10,054 bases of DNA from DATDWC01 sp035289805 (GCA_035289805.1 DATDWC010000068.1:1-10054), one strand, 5' to 3'; positions 1 through 6,198 are shown, counted from the first letter of the stretch. The notes: generated by a model not told the origin, from the sequence alone. Numbers and translations: made by a program.

Positions 1-1
1 A

Positions 2-1075
2 GGCGGTGGTGGTAGCCGCAGGCTCAATGTTCAGGTGACTGTGGATAACGAGGTGCAGAATCAGACTGGGAACTTCGTAGAAGCAGATACACCCGAGAGT
101 GCAGTTCCAGTCTCAGGCACCCGTGCAAACTTCCGCCTGACACTCCGGAACCGAAACGCTACCTACGATGTGCAGGATATCCTCGTGCGTAACGTCATTG
201 ATACGCCACCGGGAGTTACCGCAACAGTGATCAATGTGGATGGAGCAGTGTACACAACGAATTCCCCCGGGACATTCCATGTGGATTCCGTTCCGAGTGG
301 GGGAAGGACTGAAGTGCTCTACACCGTAGAGTTCAACCGTGCGCTCGATGGACTCGCGAATAGTAATGCAATCCTGGATGACTTCTCCGTAGACTTTGGA
401 GTGCGGAATCGCCAAGTGACCTATGTGAAATCCGGTATCGGAGTTTCGGATCCTGCATACGTTGGCAGGAGCACCGGTCCGCAACCAGAGCGCAAAGGCA
501 TTGTGCTTGATAAGAGTGCAAACGTGAGCGAAGTAGCGCCGGGTGGCAACATCATTTACACGATCACGATCTCGAACGCGAGTACGGAAGCTCTGATGAA
601 CCTCACGGTCACGGATCGCTTCGATCCCGCTCTCATCACGATCACGAATGCAAACCAGGGCAATCTGCAGGGAGGTGCGATCACCTGGACTATTCCAGAG
701 CTCAAATCCGGGGAACGTTGGGTTGTGCGCTACTCAGGTCAGGCCAAAGCCACACTTGCCCACGGCACTGTGATTGCAAATACCGCAGTGGTGGATGGCA
801 CGCAGATTGCGAGCATCAACGAACGCCTGCGGAGCGACAGCGTGCGTGTGAACGTGGTGAAGGAACTGCCGCAGACTGGAGCGGAATGGGATGATTGGAA
901 AGAGCTCCAGAACGGACCTTCGATCACTCCGATGAATACTGAGAGCAGTGCCGTTGGAACATTCTTCGCAACAAGCCTTCTCACTGCAGCACTGTTCCTC
1001 CGTCGCAAGTTCTTCCTCCTTGGCTCTGGCATGGCCACGACCTCGGAGCTCCTCAGATCACTCAGCTCCTTCTAG
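2..1075 (+). CDS. DUF11-type cell-surface protein with LPQTG motif and C-terminal membrane segment (5' partial)
   Basis: The frame is open from base 2, so the start lies outside the window; a GTG at 35 is in frame but need not be the start. The first visible residues are a GGGGS linker-like stretch. Two beta-rich modules follow: about 110-470, with alternating strands like those of the downstream paralogue, and about 494-800, which reads as a DUF11 / conserved-repeat domain (TIGR01451 type: LDKSANVSEVAPGGNIIYTI, then TVTDRFDP, then TIPELKSGERW). LPQTG is encoded at 866-880, followed by some 23 polar residues, a membrane segment at about 950-1000 (AVGTFFATSLLTAALFL), RRK, and about 20 more residues. 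A classic sortase signal has the hydrophobic stretch directly after LPxTG and a very short tail, so this is either an atypical sorting signal or a simple C-terminal anchor. Probably exported and surface-attached; ligand or structural role unknown. Confidence 0.85.
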   Translation, partial: GGGGSRRLNVQVTVDNEVQNQTGNFVEADTPESAVPVSGTRANFRLTLRNRNATYDVQDILVRNVIDTPPGVTATVINVDGAVYTTNSPGTFHVDSVPSGGRTEVLYTVEFNRALDGLANSNAILDDFSVDFGVRNRQVTYVKSGIGVSDPAYVGRSTGPQPERKGIVLDKSANVSEVAPGGNIIYTITISNASTEALMNLTVTDRFDPALITITNANQGNLQGGAITWTIPELKSGERWVVRYSGQAKATLAHGTVIANTAVVDGTQIASINERLRSDSVRVNVVKELPQTGAEWDDWKELQNGPSITPMNTESSAVGTFFATSLLTAALFLRRKFFLLGSGMATTSELLRSLSSF

Positions 1076-1095
1076 ACCTGTTTTCCATCGCCATG

Positions 1096-1126
1096 AAAAG
1101 AGAGTTTGCGAAAGCTCTCTTTTTTT
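1096..1126 (+). terminator. Intrinsic terminator of the first surface-protein gene
   Basis: AGAGAGTTT at 1099-1107 pairs with AAGCTCTCT at 1112-1120 (one G-T pair) around a GCGA loop, which is a GNRA-type tetraloop. A run of seven T (1120-1126) follows directly, and AAA at 1096-1098 can extend the stem into it. It begins 20 bases after the TAG stop. This separates the first surface gene from the second transcriptionally. Confidence 0.9.
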
Positions 1127-1246
1127 GTCATTTGTTTTCCAATTTGTGAGCTGCGATTGCTTTTAGATTTCGTCTTGAGAGGACTTTGCCATTTCCCCAA
1201 AATGTATTTCCATAGTTTCTATAGTCGCTTTCCCTATACACGATTC

Positions 1247-1276
1247 TTGACGATCGATCGCCGCTCCACGTACGTT
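1247..1276 (+). promoter_or_regulatory. Possible weak promoter for the second surface-protein gene
   Basis: The 1127-1284 gap follows a terminator and must contain a promoter if 1285-2610 is expressed. The best pair I can see is TTGACG (1247-1252, 5 of 6 to TTGACA) with TACGTT (1271-1276, only 3 of 6) at 18-base spacing. The -10 is poor. An alternative -10, TATACA at 1235-1240, lacks a good -35. Nothing else recognisable lies in this gap. Confidence 0.25.
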
Positions 1277-1284
1277 CGATCCCT

Positions 1285-2610
1285 TTGTGTTGCTCAAGCT
1301 CCATCCATCGGTTCGGTCTGATGTTTTTTGGAGGGGTGTTCCTTCTGTCTGGAAGTTTCTTCATTCTCCCCTCGGATACGTTTGCAGTTTCTCTCTGCGA
1401 AGAGTCAATCCGGACGTTCGCCGGAGGCCCCGGGAGAAGACCCGGAGCTACGGTGATCCCCGTATTCATTCGGCAGAGCGTGATGAACGAAGAAGGGGAA
1501 TTTGTGTATGCCATTTCCGAGATGCAGCTTGCGGATGTCGATGGTGATTCGATCGATTTCCTCGTCCAAGCGAAAAATGATTCTGCGTTCGATGTCGGCT
1601 TCATCGAACTCCAGCATGCGTATCGGTCCATACGGGAAGGCCCAAAACTTGCTTCGATCGGAAATGTGGTTGGTGGCAGGTACGATGCGTTGAATCATCA
1701 ATTTGTTATTGATCGCATCCCGGCACGAAGTACGGTCGATCTCACCTACACGCTCTACCTCGATCGCCCGGTGGATTCTTCGCTCATGCAGAGTGCTGTG
1801 CGCTTGAGTGACTTCATGGTGCTTGATCCGGGGAGCTTTTTCCCACAGCGCCTTTCCACTACCTCCGTGAGTCGTCACCGATCCACCGTGGAAAAAATGG
1901 GTATCGGAGGCAGGGAAGTCTCGTGCTTTACCGGTGAGGACGCTGATCGCTTTGCAATCCCAGGGCAGCAGGCTACCGCGGTCATCGCGAGGACAGCTGT
2001 TCTCCCCGTCTCCCGCGCTTCTACCTCTCTCCCTGAGGTCGCGCTCACCCCAGAGCAGATTCGAGGAAATCTCCAGATTTCTCTCCGTTCAAATCCAGCT
2101 TCTCCAAGAGCTAATCAGACTGTACGTTTTGCAATCACTGTGAAGAACAATACTCGGGGCACTCTCCACGAAATTCTGGTCGATAGCAGATTCGATACCG
2201 GGAGGCTCCAAGTCACCGATGCTGGCGGTGGGAATGCCACAAGCTCTGGAATTCAATGGATGATTAGTGAACTCTCGCCCGGGGAGGAATGGAATTCGTC
2301 GTATGATGTGCGTGTGGATAATGCGCTCCGAACAGGAGATCGTATTCCAACTACCGTATCCCTCTTCTCCGCGGAGCTTTTGGATGTACCAACCACACAA
2401 CTCTCGAAGAGCTCTGAGCTCGTGATCGGAGGACAGGTCAGCTCCGTGACTCTTGCTCGCACGATCGAAACGCCAACGAGTGTCGTGTTTCCACAGACTG
2501 GTATTGAGATGATGGATAGTATTATCCTTCTCCTCAACGTGCTCATGGGGACGATTGGTGCCTTTGCTCTCTATGGATTTTCGGTGTGGATTCTCTGGAG
2601 GAGAATTTAA
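1285..2610 (+). CDS. DUF11-like cell-surface protein with signal peptide and FPQTG sorting-type tail
   Basis: Starting at the TTG at 1285 gives 441 residues. The N-terminus has H8 and R9, a hydrophobic core (MFFGGVFLLSGSFFIL) and a likely signal peptidase site after TFA (about residue 34). The in-frame ATG at 1321 would remove the positive charges, so I prefer TTG; neither start has a Shine-Dalgarno sequence. A first beta module spans about residues 66-180 and a DUF11-like module about 263-365 (TVRFAITVKNNTRGTLHEIL, then SELSPGEEW), both aligning by eye with the upstream gene, so the two look like tandem paralogues. The C-terminus is close to a classic sortase signal: FPQTG (residues 402-406), five residues, a membrane helix at about 412-438, then terminal RRI. 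Only the leading F departs from LPxTG. Likely secreted and anchored at the surface; function beyond that unknown. Confidence 0.85.
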   Translation: MCCSSSIHRFGLMFFGGVFLLSGSFFILPSDTFAVSLCEESIRTFAGGPGRRPGATVIPVFIRQSVMNEEGEFVYAISEMQLADVDGDSIDFLVQAKNDSAFDVGFIELQHAYRSIREGPKLASIGNVVGGRYDALNHQFVIDRIPARSTVDLTYTLYLDRPVDSSLMQSAVRLSDFMVLDPGSFFPQRLSTTSVSRHRSTVEKMGIGGREVSCFTGEDADRFAIPGQQATAVIARTAVLPVSRASTSLPEVALTPEQIRGNLQISLRSNPASPRANQTVRFAITVKNNTRGTLHEILVDSRFDTGRLQVTDAGGGNATSSGIQWMISELSPGEEWNSSYDVRVDNALRTGDRIPTTVSLFSAELLDVPTTQLSKSSELVIGGQVSSVTLARTIETPTSVVFPQTGIEMMDSIILLLNVLMGTIGAFALYGFSVWILWRRI

Positions 2611-2655
2611 GACACGAAGAAAAAGCGCGGATTCTGACCTTCATTCATTATTCTT

Positions 2656-2967
2656 TTAGCGCTCCCGCTCACTCAGTTCATCCATCGGTTTCTGCAGGTG
2701 CGAAAGAATTGCAGTAGGGAAAATCGGCTTATTGAGCGGAGCTACAATGGGATCCAGTGTGAGTGGGTAGTTTTCGCGTTGATCCTGTTGATCGTAGGGA
2801 GGAAGCGAAAAATGAATCTCTGCTTTTCCTGTGTCTGCCTTTACACCAACAGTGACGCTACAAATCCGATGAAATTTTTGTTCAAAAGCCTCTATGAGGG
2901 CATCGATAGCTTCCCGATTGCGCTCAGCGCTCTCTGTGAATGTTACGGAATTGAGTGTTTCGAACAT
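2656..2967 (-). CDS. Small unrecognised protein, 103 residues
   Basis: I do not recognise the family. The protein begins MFETLNSVTF and has a probable amphipathic helix at about residues 12-33 (AERNREAIDALIEAFEQKF), a beta-like stretch at 34-55 (ICSVTVGVKADTGKAEIHFS), a proline-containing middle and a charged end (MDELSERER). It has no signal peptide or membrane segment, so it is probably cytoplasmic. Support for its being real: protein-like composition, an ATG preceded at the right distance by an extended -10 element, and placement between two well-defined genes with no competing ORF of better quality. It converges with the surface gene (45 bases between stops; no clear terminator between them) and is divergent from groES. 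No function is proposed. Confidence 0.65.
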   Translation of the reverse strand: MFETLNSVTFTESAERNREAIDALIEAFEQKFHRICSVTVGVKADTGKAEIHFSLPPYDQQDQRENYPLTLDPIVAPLNKPIFPTAILSHLQKPMDELSERER

Positions 2968-2973
2968 AGGTCT

Positions 2974-2982
2974 ATAATACCA
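2974..2982 (-). promoter_or_regulatory. Extended -10 promoter placed for a leaderless transcript of the small minus-strand gene
   Basis: On the minus strand the sequence reads TGG-TATTAT-AGACCT-ATG. TATTAT matches TATAAT at 5 of 6, the TGn extension is present, and six bases separate it from the ATG at 2967, so transcription would begin at about the first base of the start codon. No convincing -35 is visible, as is common for extended -10 promoters. Confidence 0.6.
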
Positions 2983-3044
2983 TAAATCACATCAGAAAGC
3001 CATGCTTTGCCTTCTCCTATAGAACAAAAATAAGTGTTCGTAGC

Positions 3045-3072
3045 TTGACTACACGATTTAGCACTCTATACT
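3045..3072 (+). promoter_or_regulatory. Sigma70-type promoter of groES-groEL
   Basis: TTGACT at 3045-3050 and TATACT at 3067-3072 each match consensus at 5 of 6, with a 16-base spacer. Initiation would fall near 3079-3080, giving a leader of about 57 bases before the groES ATG. The CIRCE operator begins in the spacer and covers the -10, the usual arrangement for HrcA repression. Confidence 0.8.
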
Positions 3073-3084
3073 TTCGACTGCTAG
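3058..3084 (+). promoter_or_regulatory. CIRCE element (HrcA operator)
   Basis: TTAGCACTC (3058-3066), nine bases, then GACTGCTAG (3076-3084). The CIRCE consensus is TTAGCACTC-N9-GAGTGCTAA; the left arm is perfect and the right arm matches 7 of 9. It sits on the groES-groEL promoter, as expected. This predicts an hrcA gene elsewhere in the genome and release of repression on heat shock. Confidence 0.85.
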
Positions 3085-3089
3085 CAGTC
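3076..3089. repeat. Perfect 14-bp palindrome overlapping the right arm of CIRCE
   Basis: GACTGCTAGCAGTC reads the same on both strands. Its left part is the right CIRCE arm. It is followed by a second small inverted repeat, AGTCT-N5-AGACT (3086-3100). Both fall around the predicted transcription start or early leader, so they could be a second protein site or a 5' hairpin, or chance. Confidence 0.6.
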
Positions 3090-3136
3090 TGACTTAGACT
3101 CATTCATTCTGTTTCGATCTTCCCCTTTCTTTTTTT

Positions 3137-3466
3137 ATGGCTCCTCTCCCAAAGCTCTCGCTCGCAATCGAACCCCTCGGTGATCATGTGGCCGTTATTC
3201 CGGATAGTATGGAACAGGTCACGGCTTCCGGTATTGTGCTTCCGGATACCGCAAAGGGAGAAAAGTCGACAATTGGTACGGTGATTGCGGTGGGGAAGGG
3301 AGGCATTGGGAAAGATGCGGTTGATCCCTCCAAGTTCCTCAAGGTGGGGGATCGTGTGATTTTTGGAAAGTACTCGGGCGAAGATATCGAACTCAAAGAT
3401 GAAAAAGGGAAGGATGTGGAAGTGAAGCTCCTGGAACTTAGTTCCGTTCGTGCCTTGGTTCGCTAG
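3137..3466 (+). CDS. groES: Co-chaperonin GroES (Cpn10)
   Basis: GroES forms the seven-membered lid that closes the GroEL chamber during ATP-driven folding in the cytoplasm. The 109 residues carry the family pattern: IEPLGDHVAVIPD (beta barrel entry, about 11-23), the mobile loop with the hydrophobic GroEL-contacting tripeptide in SGIVLPDTAKGE (about 31-42), GTVIAVGKGG (47-56), and VGDRVIFGKYSGEDIELKD (69-87). It is about a dozen residues longer than the 97-residue E. coli protein, with extra N-terminal residues (MAPLPKLSLA) and small expansions around GIGKDAVDPSKF. The ATG is preceded by a pyrimidine-rich run (CTTTCTTTTTTT) and no Shine-Dalgarno sequence. It is the first gene of the CIRCE-controlled operon; groEL follows after 71 bases. 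Confidence 0.97.
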   Translation: MAPLPKLSLAIEPLGDHVAVIPDSMEQVTASGIVLPDTAKGEKSTIGTVIAVGKGGIGKDAVDPSKFLKVGDRVIFGKYSGEDIELKDEKGKDVEVKLLELSSVRALVR

Positions 3467-3477
3467 TTCATTTCTAA

Positions 3478-3513
3478 GCCCCAGCCCCAGCCCCAGCCCA
3501 AACCCTAACCCTA
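3478..3513. repeat. C-rich hexamer repeat between groES and groEL (telomere-like, G-quadruplex potential on minus strand)
   Basis: Six consecutive hexamers: three GCCCCA, one GCCCAA and two ACCCTA, followed after a short gap by AACCCCAACCC (3524-3534). The minus strand therefore has six or more runs of three to four G with short loops, which fits the G-quadruplex pattern. The array occupies most of the 71-base spacer and runs nearly to the groEL start, where a ribosome binding site would be expected. It lies in the mRNA as an unstructured C-rich leader. Confidence 0.85.
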
Positions 3514-3537
3514 TTCCTCACTTAACCCCAACCCACT

Positions 3538-5175
3538 ATGTCCGCCAAGCAACTCCTCTTTAGTAACGATGCCCGCAAAAAAATTCTTTCCGGCGTACAG
3601 AAGCTCTACGACGCTGTGCGCGTTACGATGGGGCCAAGTGGACGCAATGTCCTGATCGAAAAAACTTACGGCGCTCCAACTGTGACAAAGGACGGAGTCT
3701 CGGTCGCAAAGGAGATCGAGCTTGAGGATAAGTTCGAGAACATGGGTGCTCAACTCGTGAAGGAAGCAGCTACAAAGACGAACGATGCCGCAGGAGATGG
3801 GACAACTACGGCAACGGTCCTCGCGTACGCAATTATGGCGCAGGGCCTCAAGCACCTCTCCTCTGGATCCAATGCGATTTCGATCAAGCGTGGAATCGAT
3901 AAAGCGGTGCATGCGGTCACAGACGAATTCGAAAAGATGAAGAAGGACATTAGTAAGAAGGATGAGTACAAGGCCGTTGCCACAATCAGTGCGCAGGATG
4001 AGGAAGTAGGAGAAGTGATTGCGGAGGTTATCGAGCAGGCGGGGAAGGATGGTGTGATCACAGTGGAATCCGGGCAGACACTCGGAATCGAAAAGGAGTA
4101 CGTCGAAGGCATGCAGTTTGATAACGGTTACATCTCACCGTACTTCGTCACGGATCCAGGGCGCATGGAGGCCGTGTTCGAGAATGCTCATATCCTCATC
4201 ACCGATAAGAAGATCGGCTCGATCCAGGAGATTCTCCCAGTGCTTGAGCAGCTCGCGCAGAAGGGGAAGAAGGAGATCGTGATCATTTGCGAAAGCCTTG
4301 AGGGCGAAGCTCTTGCAACGCTCGTTGTGAATAAGCTTCGTGGCACATTCAGTGCACTTGCAGTCAAAGCTCCTGCCTTCGGCGATCGGAGGAAGGAGAT
4401 CCTAAGGGATATCGCAGCGCTCACAGGTGGGCGCGTGATCAGTGAGGAAGTGGGACTCAAGCTGGAGAACGCAACACTCGAGGATCTTGGAACCGCGCGC
4501 AAAGTAGTTGCCACAAAGGATGATACGATCATTGTGGATGGAGGAGGGGATAGGGCGAATGTGGAGGCACGAATCAAGGAGATCAAAGTACAGCTCGAAA
4601 ACAGTTCAAGCGACTTTGATAAGGAGAAGCTCCAGGAACGCCTCGCAAAGCTCTCTGGTGGAGTTGCCGTCATCAAAGTTGGTGCCGCAACGGAGGTAGA
4701 GCAGAAGGAGAAGCAGCACCGCGTGGAGGATGCACTCTCCGCTACCCGCGCAGCTGCGGAGGAGGGGATTCTCCCCGGTGGCGGTGTCGCGTTCGTCCGT
4801 GCCATGCCCGTACTCGAGAAGTTGAAGGGTGCAAACGAGGATGAAGACCTCGGAATCGAAATCGTGCTCGAGGCACTCTCTGCTCCACTCATGAATATTG
4901 CCTCCAATGCCGGTGAATCCGGTGAAGTGGTGTTCGAGAAGGTGAAAGCAGCGAATGGGAACGAGGGATTCAACGCCGCAACGCACAAGTACGAGGATCT
5001 CGTAAAGGCGATGGTTATCGATCCAAAGAAGGTAACACGCTCAGCGCTCGAGAACGCAGCCTCCGTTGCCTCCATGTTCCTCACGCTCGAATGCGCCGTC
5101 TGCGAAATTCCAAAGAAGGAAGAACATGCGCATGCGATGCCGGGTGGGGGAGGGATGGGGGGAATGGATTTCTAA
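3538..5175 (+). CDS. groEL: Chaperonin GroEL (Cpn60)
   Basis: This is the 14-mer ATP-dependent folding chamber of the cytoplasm, partner of GroES. The 545 residues collinearly match the group I family: FSNDARKKILSGV at the start, MGPSGRNVLIEKTYGAPTVT (31-50), ATP-site NDAAGDGTTTATV with D87 in the E. coli position, the apical domain at about 190-375 (EGMQFDNGYISPYFVTD at its edge; KAPAFGDRRKEIL), VEDALSATRAAAEEGILPGG with the conserved aspartate near 400, and the glycine/methionine tail ending GGMGGMDF. The C-terminal region also has C519, C522, H530 and H532, which are not standard. Translation starts at an ATG with no Shine-Dalgarno sequence, right after a C-rich spacer. It is presumably cotranscribed with groES under CIRCE/HrcA control and ends before a large palindrome. 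Confidence 0.99.
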   Translation: MSAKQLLFSNDARKKILSGVQKLYDAVRVTMGPSGRNVLIEKTYGAPTVTKDGVSVAKEIELEDKFENMGAQLVKEAATKTNDAAGDGTTTATVLAYAIMAQGLKHLSSGSNAISIKRGIDKAVHAVTDEFEKMKKDISKKDEYKAVATISAQDEEVGEVIAEVIEQAGKDGVITVESGQTLGIEKEYVEGMQFDNGYISPYFVTDPGRMEAVFENAHILITDKKIGSIQEILPVLEQLAQKGKKEIVIICESLEGEALATLVVNKLRGTFSALAVKAPAFGDRRKEILRDIAALTGGRVISEEVGLKLENATLEDLGTARKVVATKDDTIIVDGGGDRANVEARIKEIKVQLENSSSDFDKEKLQERLAKLSGGVAVIKVGAATEVEQKEKQHRVEDALSATRAAAEEGILPGGGVAFVRAMPVLEKLKGANEDEDLGIEIVLEALSAPLMNIASNAGESGEVVFEKVKAANGNEGFNAATHKYEDLVKAMVIDPKKVTRSALENAASVASMFLTLECAVCEIPKKEEHAHAMPGGGGMGGMDF

Positions 5176-5193
5176 GAACTGCTCTTCTTTTTT

Positions 5194-5227
5194 AGCATTA
5201 TACTATTCAATTGAATAGTATAATGCT
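5194..5227. terminator. Perfect 34-bp palindrome after groEL, probable terminator
   Basis: The 17 bases 5194-5210 (AGCATTATACTATTCAA) are followed directly by their exact reverse complement, 5211-5227. As RNA this is a long AT-rich hairpin with a loop of about four bases, 19 bases after the groEL stop, flanked by TTTTTT before and TTTATT after. A terminator is the simplest reading, although the trailing T-run is poor. Each arm also contains a -10-like hexamer (TATAAT at 5219-5224 and its mirror), so a palindromic operator or divergent promoter site is possible. Confidence 0.6.
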
Positions 5228-5337
5228 TTATTGAACTCATTTTTTGATCAAGACACAGTTTGAAAAATGGAAAACACGCATAATTAGGCATATTGGAGCT
5301 GGAATTCATATACTTTACTTCATATAACGAAAGAGTA

Positions 5338-5343
5338 TATTAT
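5338..5343 (+). promoter_or_regulatory. -10 element placed for a leaderless transcript of the 5351 ORF
   Basis: TATTAT (5 of 6 to consensus) ends seven bases before the ATG at 5351. TTTACT at 5314-5319 (4 of 6 to TTGACA) lies 18 bases upstream and could be the -35. The whole 5228-5350 gap is AT-rich and holds nothing else I recognise. Confidence 0.5.
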
Positions 5344-5350
5344 TCATCAA

Positions 5351-6016
5351 ATGGGTAGACTTGACAATGGTAGGAATGGCGATGGAGTTACAGCGGAACA
5401 AGAGCAGAAAATTGTTCATCATCTGTACCCCCGCAGTGCAGCTCTCCAGAATGTTAACCGAGAGAGGTTTGCAGAGGCCGTTCAATGGGGGAGAGCAGTC
5501 TTATTTGATCCGAAAGGCGGAGGAATGGCTGATGTTATCAAACTTTTTGATACAGAATTTCTAGAGCTCTCTCAAGACGCAAGAGATGACATTGTTGATC
5601 ATCTCCAGGAGGTACAAAATGAAAGAGGGGCAATGGCGAGGTGGAAAACATTGTACGATGCCTCTTGTAACAATAGGAAGAAAGCGAACAGTTTGCTAAC
5701 ATCACCTGTGTGCGAGCCACTATCTATTCAACAGCCGACAATAGCCCGATCAAGCTCGATGAGCTCGAGGGAATCACCGTTATCGCAAGCGTGCCAGCCG
5801 CCTTTTCAGGAACCTGTACTTCAGCGTGTGTCCCGGCGATTGTCGATAATGTGGAGAGGATCAAGGCAGCCGGAGCCGATCGAATTATCATCGTCTCCAC
5901 AGATCAGCCATTCGCCATTAACGAGTGGAAGCGAATTGCAAGGTGGCATAATTCTGAAATTGAATTTGCCTCGGATTTCGGAAAGTTCGAGCTGCGAGGC
6001 ATCATCGGCAAGTTGA
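5351..6016 (+). CDS. Unrecognised ORF; 3' half overlaps the peroxiredoxin gene out of frame
   Basis: I do not recognise this protein. Residues 1 to about 119 look protein-like: a polar start (MGRLDNGRNGDG), then probable helices (QEQKIVHHLYPRSAALQ, RERFAEAVQWGRAVLF, DVIKLFDTEFLELSQDARDD, IVDHLQEVQNERGAMARW). From about base 5710 the reading continues through the peroxiredoxin gene in another frame, and its composition becomes Ser/Pro/Arg/Gln-rich and low in structure, as expected of an accidental frame. So the native gene may once have ended near 5700 and lost its stop by deletion or fusion, or the entire ORF is non-functional. A -10 element seven bases before the ATG supports transcription. 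The first part uses AGA/AGG arginine codons and is more AT-rich than the neighbours, a mild hint of different origin. No signal peptide or membrane segment is seen. Confidence 0.45.
   Translation: MGRLDNGRNGDGVTAEQEQKIVHHLYPRSAALQNVNRERFAEAVQWGRAVLFDPKGGGMADVIKLFDTEFLELSQDARDDIVDHLQEVQNERGAMARWKTLYDASCNNRKKANSLLTSPVCEPLSIQQPTIARSSSMSSRESPLSQACQPPFQEPVLQRVSRRLSIMWRGSRQPEPIELSSSPQISHSPLTSGSELQGGIILKLNLPRISESSSCEASSAS
5694..5702 (+). promoter_or_regulatory. Possible extended -10 for the peroxiredoxin gene
   Basis: TGC-TAACAT: a TGn extension followed by a 4-of-6 match that keeps the most conserved T1, A2 and T6. It ends seven bases before the GTG at 5710, the same geometry as the other candidate leaderless starts, but the hexamer is weaker and lies inside another ORF. 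Confidence 0.3.
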
Positions 6017-6189
6017 GTAGCGAAAAGGGGAAAGAGAATCTTCCGCCTGTTCTTGGGGAACTTTTACGACGATCCTATTCGGTTTTGAAAGACGGAAAGA
6101 AGGTGTGGCAGTTCATTGAGCCAGATACCACCAAGTTCACCCTCGATGTGGAGGAGCTGATGAGCGGAGTGGAAGAGGCAAAGGGGTAA
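5710..6189 (+). CDS. Peroxiredoxin, Prx5/AhpE-like thioredoxin-fold peroxidase
   Basis: This is a thiol peroxidase that reduces hydrogen peroxide or alkyl hydroperoxides using an active-site cysteine. From GTG 5710 the protein has 159 residues, a normal Prx5-class length. The catalytic signature PxxxSxxC is present as P29-AAF-S33-GT-C36 (PAAFSGTCTSACVP), so C36 is the peroxidatic cysteine. The region IIIVSTDQPFAINEWKRI (59-76) matches the DPF-x3-W segment typical of Prx5. R120/R121 in LLRRSYSVLKDGKKVWQF are placed where the catalytic arginine is expected. A second cysteine, C40, lies four residues after C36. The frame is closed upstream by TAG at 5674 and has no ATG before the signature, so GTG is the best start. 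It overlaps the 3' half of the 5351 ORF out of frame; family motifs show that this frame is the coding one. The tmk start follows 21 bases after its stop. Confidence 0.85.
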   Translation: MRATIYSTADNSPIKLDELEGITVIASVPAAFSGTCTSACVPAIVDNVERIKAAGADRIIIVSTDQPFAINEWKRIARWHNSEIEFASDFGKFELRGIIGKLSSEKGKENLPPVLGELLRRSYSVLKDGKKVWQFIEPDTTKFTLDVEELMSGVEEAKG

Positions 6190-6198
6190 ATCTTCGCA

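Noticed and set aside
2611..2655. Bidirectional terminator between the convergent genes
   Set aside because: There are T-rich and A-rich patches and a short AGCGCT palindrome, but I could not build a convincing hairpin with a T-run on either strand.
4188..5084. Open frame of 298 codons antisense to groEL
   Set aside because: Serine-rich, low-complexity composition typical of an antisense shadow of a highly biased gene; no start context.
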